Positions 10,149 through 18,007 of a stretch of 64,000 bases of DNA are shown here, one piece after another. The notes under the pieces are model-generated. The model had not been told where the DNA came from and ran no database searches. It saw only the letters and a program-made list of their open reading frames with translations. Origin of the DNA: Aquabacterium sp. (lineage in GTDB: Bacteria > Pseudomonadota > Gammaproteobacteria > Burkholderiales > Burkholderiaceae_C). Each line of letters starts with the position of its first letter. Positions within the stretch are counted from its first letter, which is position 1. Where the stretch lies: the NCBI RefSeq assembly GCF_029946005.1, contig NZ_JAQSDR010000036.1:94640-158639 (forward strand), written 5' to 3'. Position numbers and translations under genes: made by a program.

Positions 10149-10218
10149 ATCCGCTTTAATTTCGCAATGGTTCTATTTTGTTGACAAGTTATAAAATATG
10201 CCGACAATAGATAACAGC
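10149..10218. promoter_or_regulatory. AT-rich divergent promoter region between the HTH/nuclease gene and abiEi
   Basis: This spacer is clearly AT-richer than the surrounding GC-rich DNA. On the + strand a consensus TTGACA lies at 10181-10186; 17 bases later is ACAATA (10204-10209), a weak -10. That would place the transcript start almost at the abiEi ATG (10219), giving a leaderless or near-leaderless message. TATAAA at 10190-10195 is an alternative -10 without a good -35. No Shine-Dalgarno is visible for either divergent gene. Confidence 0.35.
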
Positions 10219-10833
10219 ATGAGCGAACGTCACATCACCCATCGAGAGCGGGCACTTAGCCTCACCCGAGACCTGGGCATGGCGCGAGCGCGCGACTTCA
10301 AGGCCGCAGGCATCCCGTTGGTCTATCTGAAACGCCTGACCGATGCAGGCGACCTGGTTCGCCTTGGTCGCGGCCTCTACCAAGATCCAGTACGTGCAGG
10401 GGAGGATGTCGCCCACGATTTCGCTCACGCCGCTCGCCTGGTCCCGAGCGGCGTCATCAGCCTGGTCAGCGCCCTTCGCCATCACGAATTGACAACCCAG
10501 CTGCCGCACGCAGTGTGGATGACCATTCCCCACAAGGCCAGGACGCCGAACCTCCGGGGGCCAAAGCTTGAAATCGTTCGAGCGACTGGCGATGTCCTGA
10601 CTGCAGGCGTTGAACACGTCCGCATAGAAGGCGTTGACGTGCCCATCTACAGTGTGGCGAAAACGGTTGCGGACTGCTTCAAGCATCTTCGCCACGTCGG
10701 CGAAGACGTCGCCATAGAGTCACTCCGAGACGCACTGCGGCAAAGAAAAACCACGGTGAGCGAGCTGATGGAATACGCGGCCCTGAACCGGGTCGCGCAT
10801 CGGATGGGGCCCTGCATCAAGGCCATGCAATGA
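10219..10833 (+). CDS. abiEi: AbiEi-family antitoxin / transcriptional regulator (type IV toxin-antitoxin)
   Basis: 204-residue protein with the AbiEi layout: an N-terminal winged-helix segment (RARDFKAAGIPLVYLKRLTDAG) followed by the GLY-type turn RLGRGLYQDP and a C-terminal domain with SVAKTVADCFKH. In known AbiE systems this protein represses its own promoter and counteracts the AbiEii nucleotidyltransferase. The stop overlaps the next start (ATGA), as usual for antitoxin-toxin pairs. An in-frame ATG at 10198 would add seven residues but sits inside the presumed promoter, so 10219 is chosen; neither has a Shine-Dalgarno. Confidence 0.85.
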   Translation: MSERHITHRERALSLTRDLGMARARDFKAAGIPLVYLKRLTDAGDLVRLGRGLYQDPVRAGEDVAHDFAHAARLVPSGVISLVSALRHHELTTQLPHAVWMTIPHKARTPNLRGPKLEIVRATGDVLTAGVEHVRIEGVDVPIYSVAKTVADCFKHLRHVGEDVAIESLRDALRQRKTTVSELMEYAALNRVAHRMGPCIKAMQ

Positions 10834-11756
10834 CGGCCAAGGCGATCAACAACTCGGCAGCATCCATCCGGGCAAGGCTGCTGGATTACGCCAGGCGGCA
10901 CGGCGCCGATTACCAGCGGATTTTGACGCGCTACGCCATCGAGCGTTTGTTGTTCCGGCTCAGCCAAACAGCCGCAGCTGAGCGCTATGTACTCAAGGGC
11001 GCCATGCTGTTTGTGACCTGGCCCGAGCACGCCTTCCGACCTACCGGCGACCTCGACATGCTTGGCCAGGGCGATCCGGACCCTGCCGCCATCACTGAAC
11101 TTTTCACACGCATCTGCCTGGCAGAGGTCCCCACCGACGGCATCACCTTCGACCCGGCTACCTTGAAGGTCGAGCCAGCGCGCGAAGCCGACAAGTATCA
11201 GGGCGTCCAGTTGACTCTCAAGGGCGAGTTGGCCAGGGCAATCATCCACGTACAGGTGGACATTGGGTTTGGCGACCATGTCTACCCGCAACCGACACGC
11301 CAGACCTTCCCCTGCCTTTTGCCTGATCTTCCTGCTGCGCACATCCTGATGTACCCACCTGAGACGGTGGTGGCCGAGAAACTTGAGGCGATGATCCGCT
11401 TTGGGATGATGAACGGAAGAATCAAGGATTTTCATGACCTGTGGGTCACGACCCGCACGTTCTCGTTTGATTTACCCACCCTTGTCGAAGCGGTCGAAGG
11501 CACGATCCGACGCCGCGAGACCGCCATGCCCACCGACATGCCGATGGGTCTGACCGATGAGTTCGCAAGGGTCGCCGAGGAGCGAGGGCTTTGGAGTGGA
11601 TTCCTGCGCAGAAATCCTCCGACCCTGCAACCGCCGCCCTTCGCCGATCTGCAAGCAGAGTTGCGGCGCTTCTTCGGCCCCGTGATCGCCAGCCTCGCGC
11701 TGCCGGAGGGGGCCAAGGGCCAATGGGACCCGCATGGCGGAGCTTGGCGTCAATAG
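10830..11756 (+). CDS. abiEii: AbiEii-family nucleotidyltransferase toxin
   Basis: Type IV TA toxin / abortive-infection nucleotidyltransferase, 308 residues. Family motifs seen: YVLKGAMLF (usual KGG-type motif, here KGA), FRPTGDLDM (the nucleotidyltransferase Asp-x-Asp), VVAEKLEAMIRFG, and RIKDFHDLW near the middle. Known AbiEii homologues transfer nucleotides to RNA and cause growth arrest on phage infection. ATG at 10830 overlaps the abiEi stop. The gene ends 82 bases before the chemoreceptor and is not coupled to it. Confidence 0.87.
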   Translation: MTAKAINNSAASIRARLLDYARRHGADYQRILTRYAIERLLFRLSQTAAAERYVLKGAMLFVTWPEHAFRPTGDLDMLGQGDPDPAAITELFTRICLAEVPTDGITFDPATLKVEPAREADKYQGVQLTLKGELARAIIHVQVDIGFGDHVYPQPTRQTFPCLLPDLPAAHILMYPPETVVAEKLEAMIRFGMMNGRIKDFHDLWVTTRTFSFDLPTLVEAVEGTIRRRETAMPTDMPMGLTDEFARVAEERGLWSGFLRRNPPTLQPPPFADLQAELRRFFGPVIASLALPEGAKGQWDPHGGAWRQ

Positions 11757-11772
11757 CGAAACCGCAGCCCCC

Positions 11773-11800
11773 TCAAGTCCGGCCTTGTTTCAGCCGAAAT
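11773..11800 (+). promoter_or_regulatory. Possible sigma-28 (FliA) promoter of the chemoreceptor
   Basis: TCAAGTCC (11773-11780) and GCCGAAAT (11793-11800) match the flagellar sigma-28 elements TAAAGTTT and GCCGATAA at 5/8 and 6/8 positions. The spacing of 12 is one above the usual 11. Chemoreceptor genes are typical FliA targets. It is followed by a 7-base inverted repeat (AATGCAA 11798-11804, TTGCATT 11816-11822) and GGAG before the ATG. Confidence 0.45.
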
Positions 11801-11838
11801 GCAATGACGATACGTTTGCATTCTCGGAGACAAAAAAG

Positions 11839-13419
11839 ATGGCATCTTGGATCACCTTCTTGCGTGGCTTTTCCATCCGCGCCCGCCTGCTGGCCTGCAT
11901 GGCCCTGGTCGTGGTGATCGGCCTGATCGTGGGCGCAGGCACCTCCTGGCAGTTGTCGCAACTGCGCGGCGAGTTCGACGCCTTTGCCACCCAAGAGTTC
12001 TCGGCCACGCAGCGCATGAGCACCCTGGCCCTGCAATTGGGCCAACTGCGCGGCTTCGAGAAATCGGCCATCATCAACACGGGCGATTCGGTCTCGGCCT
12101 CCACCCACATCAAGGCTTGGCAGACCTCGCTGGCCACCACACTCAAGGCCACGCAAGAGCTGGCCAAGGTGGCCCCCAACGCCACCATCGCCGACCAAGT
12201 CAAATCGGTGGAAGCCAAGCTGCAAAGCTACGGCAAGGGCCTGGCGCCCACGCTGGAGTTGATCAACGCCTCGGCCATCACCTCGCCGGCCGAGGCCTTC
12301 CAGTCCAGCGAACCGCAGCGCACTGAGGGCGATGCGGTGGATGCCATCGTGGCCCAGCTCAACCTGGACATCGAAAAGCTCGCCCAAGCTCGCCGCGCCA
12401 AAGTCACCAGCAGCGCCAACAACGCCATCCTGTCGCTTTGGGCACTGCTGCTGTCGCCTGGCGTGATTTTTCTGCCGCTGATGGGCCTGACCATCGCCTC
12501 GGTCACCGGTCCGCTCAAGCGCGCCGAAGCGCACACCCAGGCCATTGCCCAGGGTGACCTGACGCAAGAGATCAACCCGCGTGGCCATGACGAAATCGCC
12601 CGCCTGATGCTGTGCATGAAGGACATGCAGGGCTCGCTGCGCACCATGGTGGCCTCGGTGCGCCAGTCATCCCAGAACATGCTGGTGGCCAGCACCGAAA
12701 TCGCCGCCGGCAACCAGGACCTGTCCGACCGCACCGAGCAGGCCGCCTCCAACCTGCAGCAGACGGCCTCGTCCATGGACCAGCTCAGCACCACCGTGGC
12801 GCAGTCAGCGCAGTCGGCCAACGTGGCCAACACCCTCGCCGACACGGCCTGCCAGCGCGCCGAGCAAGGCGGCCTGGTGGTCGACAGCGTGGTGCTGCAA
12901 ATGGCCGACATCAGCAAGGCCTCGCAGCAGATCAGCGACATCATCGGTGTGATCGATGGCATCGCCTTCCAGACCAACATCCTGGCGCTGAACGCGGCGG
13001 TGGAAGCCGCCCGCGCTGGCGAGCAAGGCCGTGGCTTTGCCGTGGTGGCCAGCGAAGTGCGTCTGCTGGCCAAGCGCAGCGCCGATGCCGCCAAGGAGAT
13101 CAAGGGCCTGATTGGCCAGTCGGTGGACCGCGTGGAGGTGGGCTCCAAGCGCGTGAAGGACGCCGGCAATGTGATGGTCGAAATCGTGGACGCGATCCGC
13201 CGCGTCACCCAAGCCATGGGCGAGATCGCCGACGCCACACACCAGCAATCCCTGGGCATCAGCCACGTGGGCGAATCGGTGAGCCAGCTCGACCAGATGA
13301 CGCAGCAGAACGCCGCCCTGGTCGAACAATCGGCGGCGGCCGCCGACAGCTTGCGCCAGCAGGCCCAGGGCCTGAACGACGCCGTGGCACGCTTCCAGGT
13401 GGACATTCGGCCCGCCTGA
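11839..13419 (+). CDS. Methyl-accepting chemotaxis protein
   Basis: Transmembrane chemoreceptor of 526 residues. TM1 is near 15-35, a periplasmic helical sensor near 36-195, TM2 near 196-220, then HAMP (ITGPLK-like region with QGDLTQEI) and the signalling domain. The hairpin tip reads LALNAAVEAARAGEQGRGFA, the conserved CheA/CheW-binding sequence. ATG at 11839 follows GGAG at 11826-11829; the open frame reaching back to 11734 overlaps abiEii and is not used. No NWETF-type CheR-docking tail is present. The ligand is unknown. Confidence 0.92.
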   Translation: MASWITFLRGFSIRARLLACMALVVVIGLIVGAGTSWQLSQLRGEFDAFATQEFSATQRMSTLALQLGQLRGFEKSAIINTGDSVSASTHIKAWQTSLATTLKATQELAKVAPNATIADQVKSVEAKLQSYGKGLAPTLELINASAITSPAEAFQSSEPQRTEGDAVDAIVAQLNLDIEKLAQARRAKVTSSANNAILSLWALLLSPGVIFLPLMGLTIASVTGPLKRAEAHTQAIAQGDLTQEINPRGHDEIARLMLCMKDMQGSLRTMVASVRQSSQNMLVASTEIAAGNQDLSDRTEQAASNLQQTASSMDQLSTTVAQSAQSANVANTLADTACQRAEQGGLVVDSVVLQMADISKASQQISDIIGVIDGIAFQTNILALNAAVEAARAGEQGRGFAVVASEVRLLAKRSADAAKEIKGLIGQSVDRVEVGSKRVKDAGNVMVEIVDAIRRVTQAMGEIADATHQQSLGISHVGESVSQLDQMTQQNAALVEQSAAAADSLRQQAQGLNDAVARFQVDIRPA

Positions 13420-13455
13420 CGCGCACAAGGCCCGGCGCGGCGGATAATCGCGCCC

Positions 13456-14319
13456 ATGAAGCTGCGCTTTACCAAAATGCACGGCGCGGGCAACGATTTC
13501 ATCGTGCTCGACGCCACCCGGGGGCCGCTGCCACTGAGCGCGGCCCAATACCGTTTTCTGGCCGACCGCCGTTTCGGCATCGGGGCCGACCAGATCCTGA
13601 TCGTCGAGCCCGGCTCAGCCGAGCAAAACACCGACTTCACCTACCGCATCATGAACGCCGATGGCGGCGAGGTCGAGCAATGCGGCAACGGTGCCCGCTG
13701 CTTCGCGCGCTATGTGCACGACCACCAGCTCACCAGCAAGACGAAGCTGCGCGTGCAGACCATGATGGGTGTGATCGAGCCGCAGTTGCAAGACGACGGC
13801 CGCGTCACCGTGGACATGGGCCAGCCGGTGCTGCAACCCGACCAGGTGCCCTTCAACAGCGTCGGCCTCACGCCCAAGCTGGTCAACGGCTGCGAGCTGT
13901 GGCCCCTGCCTTTGGCCGACTACCCGGTCGACGTGGCCGTGGTGTCCATGGGCAATCCCCACTCGGTGCTTCGCGTGGACGATGTCGACCACGCGCCCGT
14001 GGGCGAGATCGGCCCTCAGATCGAAGGCCACGAACGCTTCCCGCGCCGCGTCAACGCGGGCTTCATGCAACTGGTCGGCCGCTCGCACATCAAGCTTCGC
14101 GTGTACGAGCGCGGTTCGGGCGAGACCCTGGCCTGCGGTTCGGGCGCCTGCGCCGCCGTGGTCGCCGGCATCCGCCTGGGCTGGCTGGACGCCACCGTGG
14201 ACGTTGAAACGCGCGGCGGCCTGTTGACCATCCAATGGGCGGGCATCGGCCACCCCGTGCTGATGACCGGCCCGGCCGCCACCGTCTTCGACGGCGAAAT
14301 CGACGTGCCCGCGCTTTGA
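13456..14319 (+). CDS. dapF: Diaminopimelate epimerase
   Basis: Converts LL- to meso-diaminopimelate for lysine and peptidoglycan synthesis. Both catalytic cysteines are present in their motifs: CGNGARC in the first half and ACGSGACA in the second. The N terminus [19 protein letters not shown] is typical. 287 residues, cytoplasmic. It heads a rightward series dapF-DUF484-carbonic anhydrase-xerC; dapF-DUF484-xerC is a familiar proteobacterial arrangement. Confidence 0.95.
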   Translation: MKLRFTKMHGAGNDFIVLDATRGPLPLSAAQYRFLADRRFGIGADQILIVEPGSAEQNTDFTYRIMNADGGEVEQCGNGARCFARYVHDHQLTSKTKLRVQTMMGVIEPQLQDDGRVTVDMGQPVLQPDQVPFNSVGLTPKLVNGCELWPLPLADYPVDVAVVSMGNPHSVLRVDDVDHAPVGEIGPQIEGHERFPRRVNAGFMQLVGRSHIKLRVYERGSGETLACGSGACAAVVAGIRLGWLDATVDVETRGGLLTIQWAGIGHPVLMTGPAATVFDGEIDVPAL

Positions 14320-14350
14320 AGCGCCGACTCAAACCAAACCACACGCCACC

Positions 14351-15037
14351 ATGACGACACCCCTGCAAGGCATCACCGAAGACGACATCGCCAATTACCT
14401 GGTGCACACGCCCGGCTTCTTTGAGCGCCACGCCCAGTTGCTGTCCAGCGTGCAGTTGACCAGCCCGCACGGCCTGCGCGCGGTGTCGCTGCAAGAGCGC
14501 CAGATGGAAATGCTGCGCGACAAGAACAAAGGCCTGGAGCGTCGGATCATGGAGATGATCCGCCACAGCCAGGAGAACGAGGCCATCGCCCAGCGCCTGC
14601 ACCACTGGGTGCGCTCCGTGCTGATCACCCACGATGACAGCGCCCTGCCCGATGTCATGCTGGCCGAACTGCAGCGCGAGTTCCTGATCCCCCAGGCCGC
14701 CGTGCGCATCTGGGACACGCCCACCGTGCCCGTGCGCGAAGCCCTGCGCGAGTTGCCCACTGCCCAAGCCGTGAGCGACGACGTGCGCAGCTTTGCCGCC
14801 AGCTTGAGCCTGCCCTACTGCGGCGTCAACGCAGGTTTCGAAGCCTCGAAGTGGATGCCCGACGCCAGCACCATCACCTCGCTGGCCATGATCCCGCTGC
14901 ACCACCTGGGCCAGACCTACGGCCTGCTGGTGCTGGGCTCGCCCGACCCCACCCGCTACACGGCCGACATGGGCGTGGACTTTTTGCAGCAGGTGGGCGA
15001 GACCGCCAGCGCGGCCCTGGCGAGGTTGCTGGGATGA
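14351..15037 (+). CDS. DUF484 family protein (GAF-like)
   Basis: 228-residue DUF484 protein: N-terminal VHTPGFFERHAQLL, a coiled helical stretch (QERQMEMLRDKNKGLERRI), and a C-terminal GAF-like domain ending with PLHHLGQTYGLLVLGS. It lies in the common dapF-DUF484-xerC context. Its molecular function is unknown. The stop overlaps the next ATG (ATGA), indicating coupling to the carbonic anhydrase gene, which here sits between DUF484 and xerC. Confidence 0.88.
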   Translation: MTTPLQGITEDDIANYLVHTPGFFERHAQLLSSVQLTSPHGLRAVSLQERQMEMLRDKNKGLERRIMEMIRHSQENEAIAQRLHHWVRSVLITHDDSALPDVMLAELQREFLIPQAAVRIWDTPTVPVREALRELPTAQAVSDDVRSFAASLSLPYCGVNAGFEASKWMPDASTITSLAMIPLHHLGQTYGLLVLGSPDPTRYTADMGVDFLQQVGETASAALARLLG

Positions 15038-15663
15038 GCTCGACCGCCCAAGAAGCCCTGGCGCGGCTGCGTGAAGGCAACCAACGCTTCGTGGCCAGCA
15101 TCCAGTCCGGCCAGCCCTTGCTGGGCCCCACCAAGCCCATCGAGCTGGGCCAGCCGCAGAACCCGGTGGCCATCATCCTGGGTTGCTCGGATGCACGCGT
15201 GCCGGCCGAACTGGTGTTCGACCAAGGGCTGGGCGACCTGTTCGTGATCCGCGTGGCGGGCAATGTCGTGGCGCCTTCGCAGGTGGGCAGCGTGGAGTTC
15301 GCGGCCTCGCGCTTTGGCACGCCGCTGGTGGTGGTGCTGGGGCATTCGGGCTGCGGTGCCATCATCGCCACCATCGAAGCGCTGCAAAACCCCACCGGCA
15401 GCGCCTCATCGCGCAACCTGCACTCCATCGTCAACCGCGTGAAGCCTTCGGTCGAAGGCCTTTTGGCCACCGAACTTCGGCACGACATGGGCCAGTTGGT
15501 GCACCACGCCGTGCGGGCCAATGTGCGTGCTTCGGTCAACCAGTTGCGCCACGGCTCCGAACTGCTCGAACAACTCATCCAGCAAGGCAGCCTGGCCGTG
15601 GTCGGCGCGGAGTACTCGCTGGAAACCGGCACCGTCGAGTTCCTGGACGACTTGGGCGCCTGA
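15034..15663 (+). CDS. Beta-class carbonic anhydrase
   Basis: Interconverts CO2 and bicarbonate. The zinc ligands are visible: CSDARVP (Cys plus the Asp-Arg pair) and HSGCG (His and second Cys). 209 residues. ATG at 15034 overlaps the DUF484 stop; the in-frame extension upstream reads inside DUF484 and is discarded. Presence in the dapF-xerC cluster may simply be operon hitch-hiking. Confidence 0.92.
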   Translation: MSSTAQEALARLREGNQRFVASIQSGQPLLGPTKPIELGQPQNPVAIILGCSDARVPAELVFDQGLGDLFVIRVAGNVVAPSQVGSVEFAASRFGTPLVVVLGHSGCGAIIATIEALQNPTGSASSRNLHSIVNRVKPSVEGLLATELRHDMGQLVHHAVRANVRASVNQLRHGSELLEQLIQQGSLAVVGAEYSLETGTVEFLDDLGA

Positions 15664-15728
15664 CGCGCCCAGCTGGCCGTGCCGTCGCCGGGTTTGAGCC
15701 AGAGCTGCGCTTGCCCCGACAATGGGAC

Positions 15729-16694
15729 ATGCCATCGTCTGCATCAACGCCCGCCCTGGTCCAGCGCCACCTGGAGCACCTGCGCGTACAACGCCGCCTG
15801 GCCGAGCGCACGCTGGCCATGTACCAGGACGCCTTCAAGCGGCTGGACGCCTTCTGCACCAAAGAAGCCTTGAGCCTGCCCGCCGTCAAACCGCACCACG
15901 TGCGCGGCTGGGCCGCCCGGCTGCACGCCTCGGGGCTGGGCCCCCGCAGCATCGCCATCACCTTGTCGGCCTGGCGCGGCCTGTTCCGCTGGATGGGCCG
16001 CGAAGGCCTGGCCACCCTCAACCCGGTGGAAGGCGTGCGCGCGCCCAAAGGCCCCAAGCCCCTGCCCAAGGCCCTGTCGGTAGAGCAAGCCGTGGCCTTG
16101 TCCACCGAAGCGGCCCCCAAGGCCCCACCGCCCCGCAGCCGCGATGCGCGCGAAGCCCCGTGGCTGGCCGCGCGCGACCACTGCATGGTCGAGCTGCTGT
16201 ACGGCAGCGGCCTGCGCAGCGCCGAATTGCTGGGACTGGACGTGACTGCCAGCCCACAAGCCCTGGGCTGGCTGGACCGCGCTGGCGCCGAGGCCCACGT
16301 GCTGGGCAAGGGCAGCAAGCGCCGCACCGTGCCCGTGGGCACCCAGGCCTTGAAAGCCCTCGACGCCTGGCTTGAACTGCGCACCGCCCTGGCCGCCCCG
16401 GGCGAGGCCGCCCTGTTCGTCAGCCGCTTGGGCCGCCGCCTGACCGCCGTGCAATTGCGCAACCGCCTCAAGCAGATGGCCATTGACGCGGGCCTGCCCA
16501 CGCATGTGCACCCGCACATGCTGCGCCACAGCTTCGCCAGCCACCTGCTGCAATCCAGCGGTGATCTGCGGGCCGTGCAAGAGTTGCTGGGTCATGCCCA
16601 CATCACCACCACCCAGGTCTACACCAAGCTGGACTACCAACACCTGGCCAAGGTGTACGACGCCGCCCACCCCCGAGCCAAGCGCAAGGATTGA
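15729..16694 (+). CDS. xerC: Tyrosine recombinase XerC
   Basis: Resolves chromosome dimers at dif together with XerD. 321 residues: N-terminal SAM-like DNA-binding domain, then a catalytic domain with Arg in GSGLRSAELLGL, Lys in GKGSKRRTVPVG, HxxR in HMLRHSFASHLL, His in LLGHAHITTT, and Tyr in QVYTKLD. All catalytic residues are present. ATG at 15729; the frame stays open back to 15183 inside the carbonic anhydrase gene and is not used. XerC is preferred over XerD because of the dapF-DUF484 context. Confidence 0.92.
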   Translation: MPSSASTPALVQRHLEHLRVQRRLAERTLAMYQDAFKRLDAFCTKEALSLPAVKPHHVRGWAARLHASGLGPRSIAITLSAWRGLFRWMGREGLATLNPVEGVRAPKGPKPLPKALSVEQAVALSTEAAPKAPPPRSRDAREAPWLAARDHCMVELLYGSGLRSAELLGLDVTASPQALGWLDRAGAEAHVLGKGSKRRTVPVGTQALKALDAWLELRTALAAPGEAALFVSRLGRRLTAVQLRNRLKQMAIDAGLPTHVHPHMLRHSFASHLLQSSGDLRAVQELLGHAHITTTQVYTKLDYQHLAKVYDAAHPRAKRKD

Positions 16695-16782
16695 ACCGCC
16701 TCTCCCCGTGGCGGGACCCTCAAGGCATTTCGTGATATTGCGCCGTTGAATAACCACGCTTTTGGCCAGGCCATACAGAAGT

Positions 16783-16812
16783 GCGGACATCTCCATTGGT
16801 ATTGGCGGACAT
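16783..16812. repeat. Tandem direct repeat GCGGACAT, 22 bp apart, upstream of an AraC-type gene
   Basis: GCGGACAT occurs at 16783-16790 and 16805-16812. The spacing is about two helical turns, which fits an AraC-family regulator contacting two half-sites on one DNA face. It lies 39 bases before the start of the AraC-type gene, so autoregulation is plausible. No confident -10/-35 pair could be assigned here. Confidence 0.4.
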
Positions 16813-16850
16813 AATTTGTAACGTCAATGAACAACCGATGAAAGTAGCGC

Positions 16851-17939
16851 ATGAGTTCCAAGCCCACGATCTGGGATTTCCGCCGAGGCATCGCCACTGC
16901 TCGCGTCCTCACGCAACTGGGCTATGAACGCGGCGTCAGTGTGGACGCCATGCTGCGCCACACCGGCATCACCCGGGCCCAGCTGGACGACCCCAAGGCC
17001 GAGATTGAAGCACTGCAAGAGGTGCAGCTGATCCGTAACCTGAGCACCGAGCTGAATCACGCCAGCGAGCTGGGCATCCACGCCGGTTGCCGCTACCACG
17101 TCACCACTTATGGCCTGTGGGGCTACGCCGTCATGAGCAGCCCCAACCTGGGCGCCGCCGTGTCGATGGCCTCGCGCATGCTGAACCTGACCTTCTCGCT
17201 CACCACCAACGTGATCGAGCGCCAGGGCGACATCATCACCTCCACCTTCCAGACCGACCACCTGCCGCCCGACGTGCGCCAGTTCATCATCGACCGCGAC
17301 CGCGCCGCCATCGTCACCCTGCAACGCGAGATCCTGGGTGCGCCGCTGCCCTACCGCGACGTGCAGATGAAGTGCCCCGAACCGGCCCCAGAGGTCGTGG
17401 CCGCCTACACCGCGCTGTTCGGCGTGCGCCCCACCTTCAACATGCCGCACGAGCGCAACATTTTTGACGCCAGCCTGATGGACCTGCCCCTGCCGCAGGC
17501 CGACCCGCACACCGCCCACCTGTGCGAGCAAATGTGCCGCAACCTGATGGAAAGCCGCCATGCCCGCACCGGCGTGGCCGCCAATGTGCGCGACCGCCTG
17601 CTGCGCACGCCCGGCCACATCCCCGACATGGAAAAAGTGGCCGAGGAAATGAACATGACCTCGCGCACCCTGCGCCGCCACCTGACGGCCGAAGGCGCCA
17701 CCTTCCGGGGTTTGCTGGAAGAAGTGCGCCGCACCCTCACCGAAGAGTTGATGGCCACCGCCAGCCTCACCCACAGCGAGATCGCCGAGCGCCTGGGTTA
17801 CGCCGACGTCACCACCTTCATCGAGGCTTTCCGCCGCTGGAAAGGCATGGCACCCAGCGAGTACCGTCGCAGCCAGGGCTTGACCCCACCGACCACACGG
17901 CTGGCCCGCGCGCGCCTGAGCATCAAGAATACGGCCTGA
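16851..17939 (+). CDS. AraC-family transcriptional regulator with arabinose-binding-like N-terminal domain
   Basis: 362 residues. The N-terminal two thirds match the Arabinose_bd-type domain seen in OruR/ArgR-like regulators (SELGIHAGCRYHVTTYGLWG). The C-terminal AraC double HTH is at about 255-350, with EKVAEEMNMTSRTLRRHL and the hallmark SEIAERLGYADVTTFIEAFR. The effector and targets cannot be read. Followed 68 bases downstream by an HDOD gene on the same strand. Confidence 0.9.
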   Translation: MSSKPTIWDFRRGIATARVLTQLGYERGVSVDAMLRHTGITRAQLDDPKAEIEALQEVQLIRNLSTELNHASELGIHAGCRYHVTTYGLWGYAVMSSPNLGAAVSMASRMLNLTFSLTTNVIERQGDIITSTFQTDHLPPDVRQFIIDRDRAAIVTLQREILGAPLPYRDVQMKCPEPAPEVVAAYTALFGVRPTFNMPHERNIFDASLMDLPLPQADPHTAHLCEQMCRNLMESRHARTGVAANVRDRLLRTPGHIPDMEKVAEEMNMTSRTLRRHLTAEGATFRGLLEEVRRTLTEELMATASLTHSEIAERLGYADVTTFIEAFRRWKGMAPSEYRRSQGLTPPTTRLARARLSIKNTA

Positions 17940-17954
17940 AGGCGGGCCAATTCC

Positions 17955-17998
17955 CCTTTCACGATGTGGCGCGCAGGCATAGACTGCGTCGTGAAAGG
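17955..17998 (+). promoter_or_regulatory. Structured leader before the HDOD gene; hairpin hides the Shine-Dalgarno
   Basis: The 3' arm CTGCGTCGTGAAAGG (17984-17998) pairs with CGCAG (17972-17976) and CCTTTCACGA (17955-17964), a 15-bp stem broken only by a 7-base bulge (17965-17971), with loop GCATAGA. The presumed ribosome-binding AAAGG (17994-17998) forms the end of the stem, nine bases before the ATG at 18008. There is no T-tract, so a terminator is unlikely. Confidence 0.5.
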
Positions 17999-18007
17999 TG
18001 CCCCGCC

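Noticed and set aside
6067..11756. Integrative element with att direct repeats around the defence-like island
   Set aside because: No tRNA, integrase or matching direct repeats were seen at 6018-6066 and 11757-11838; only gene content suggests mobility.
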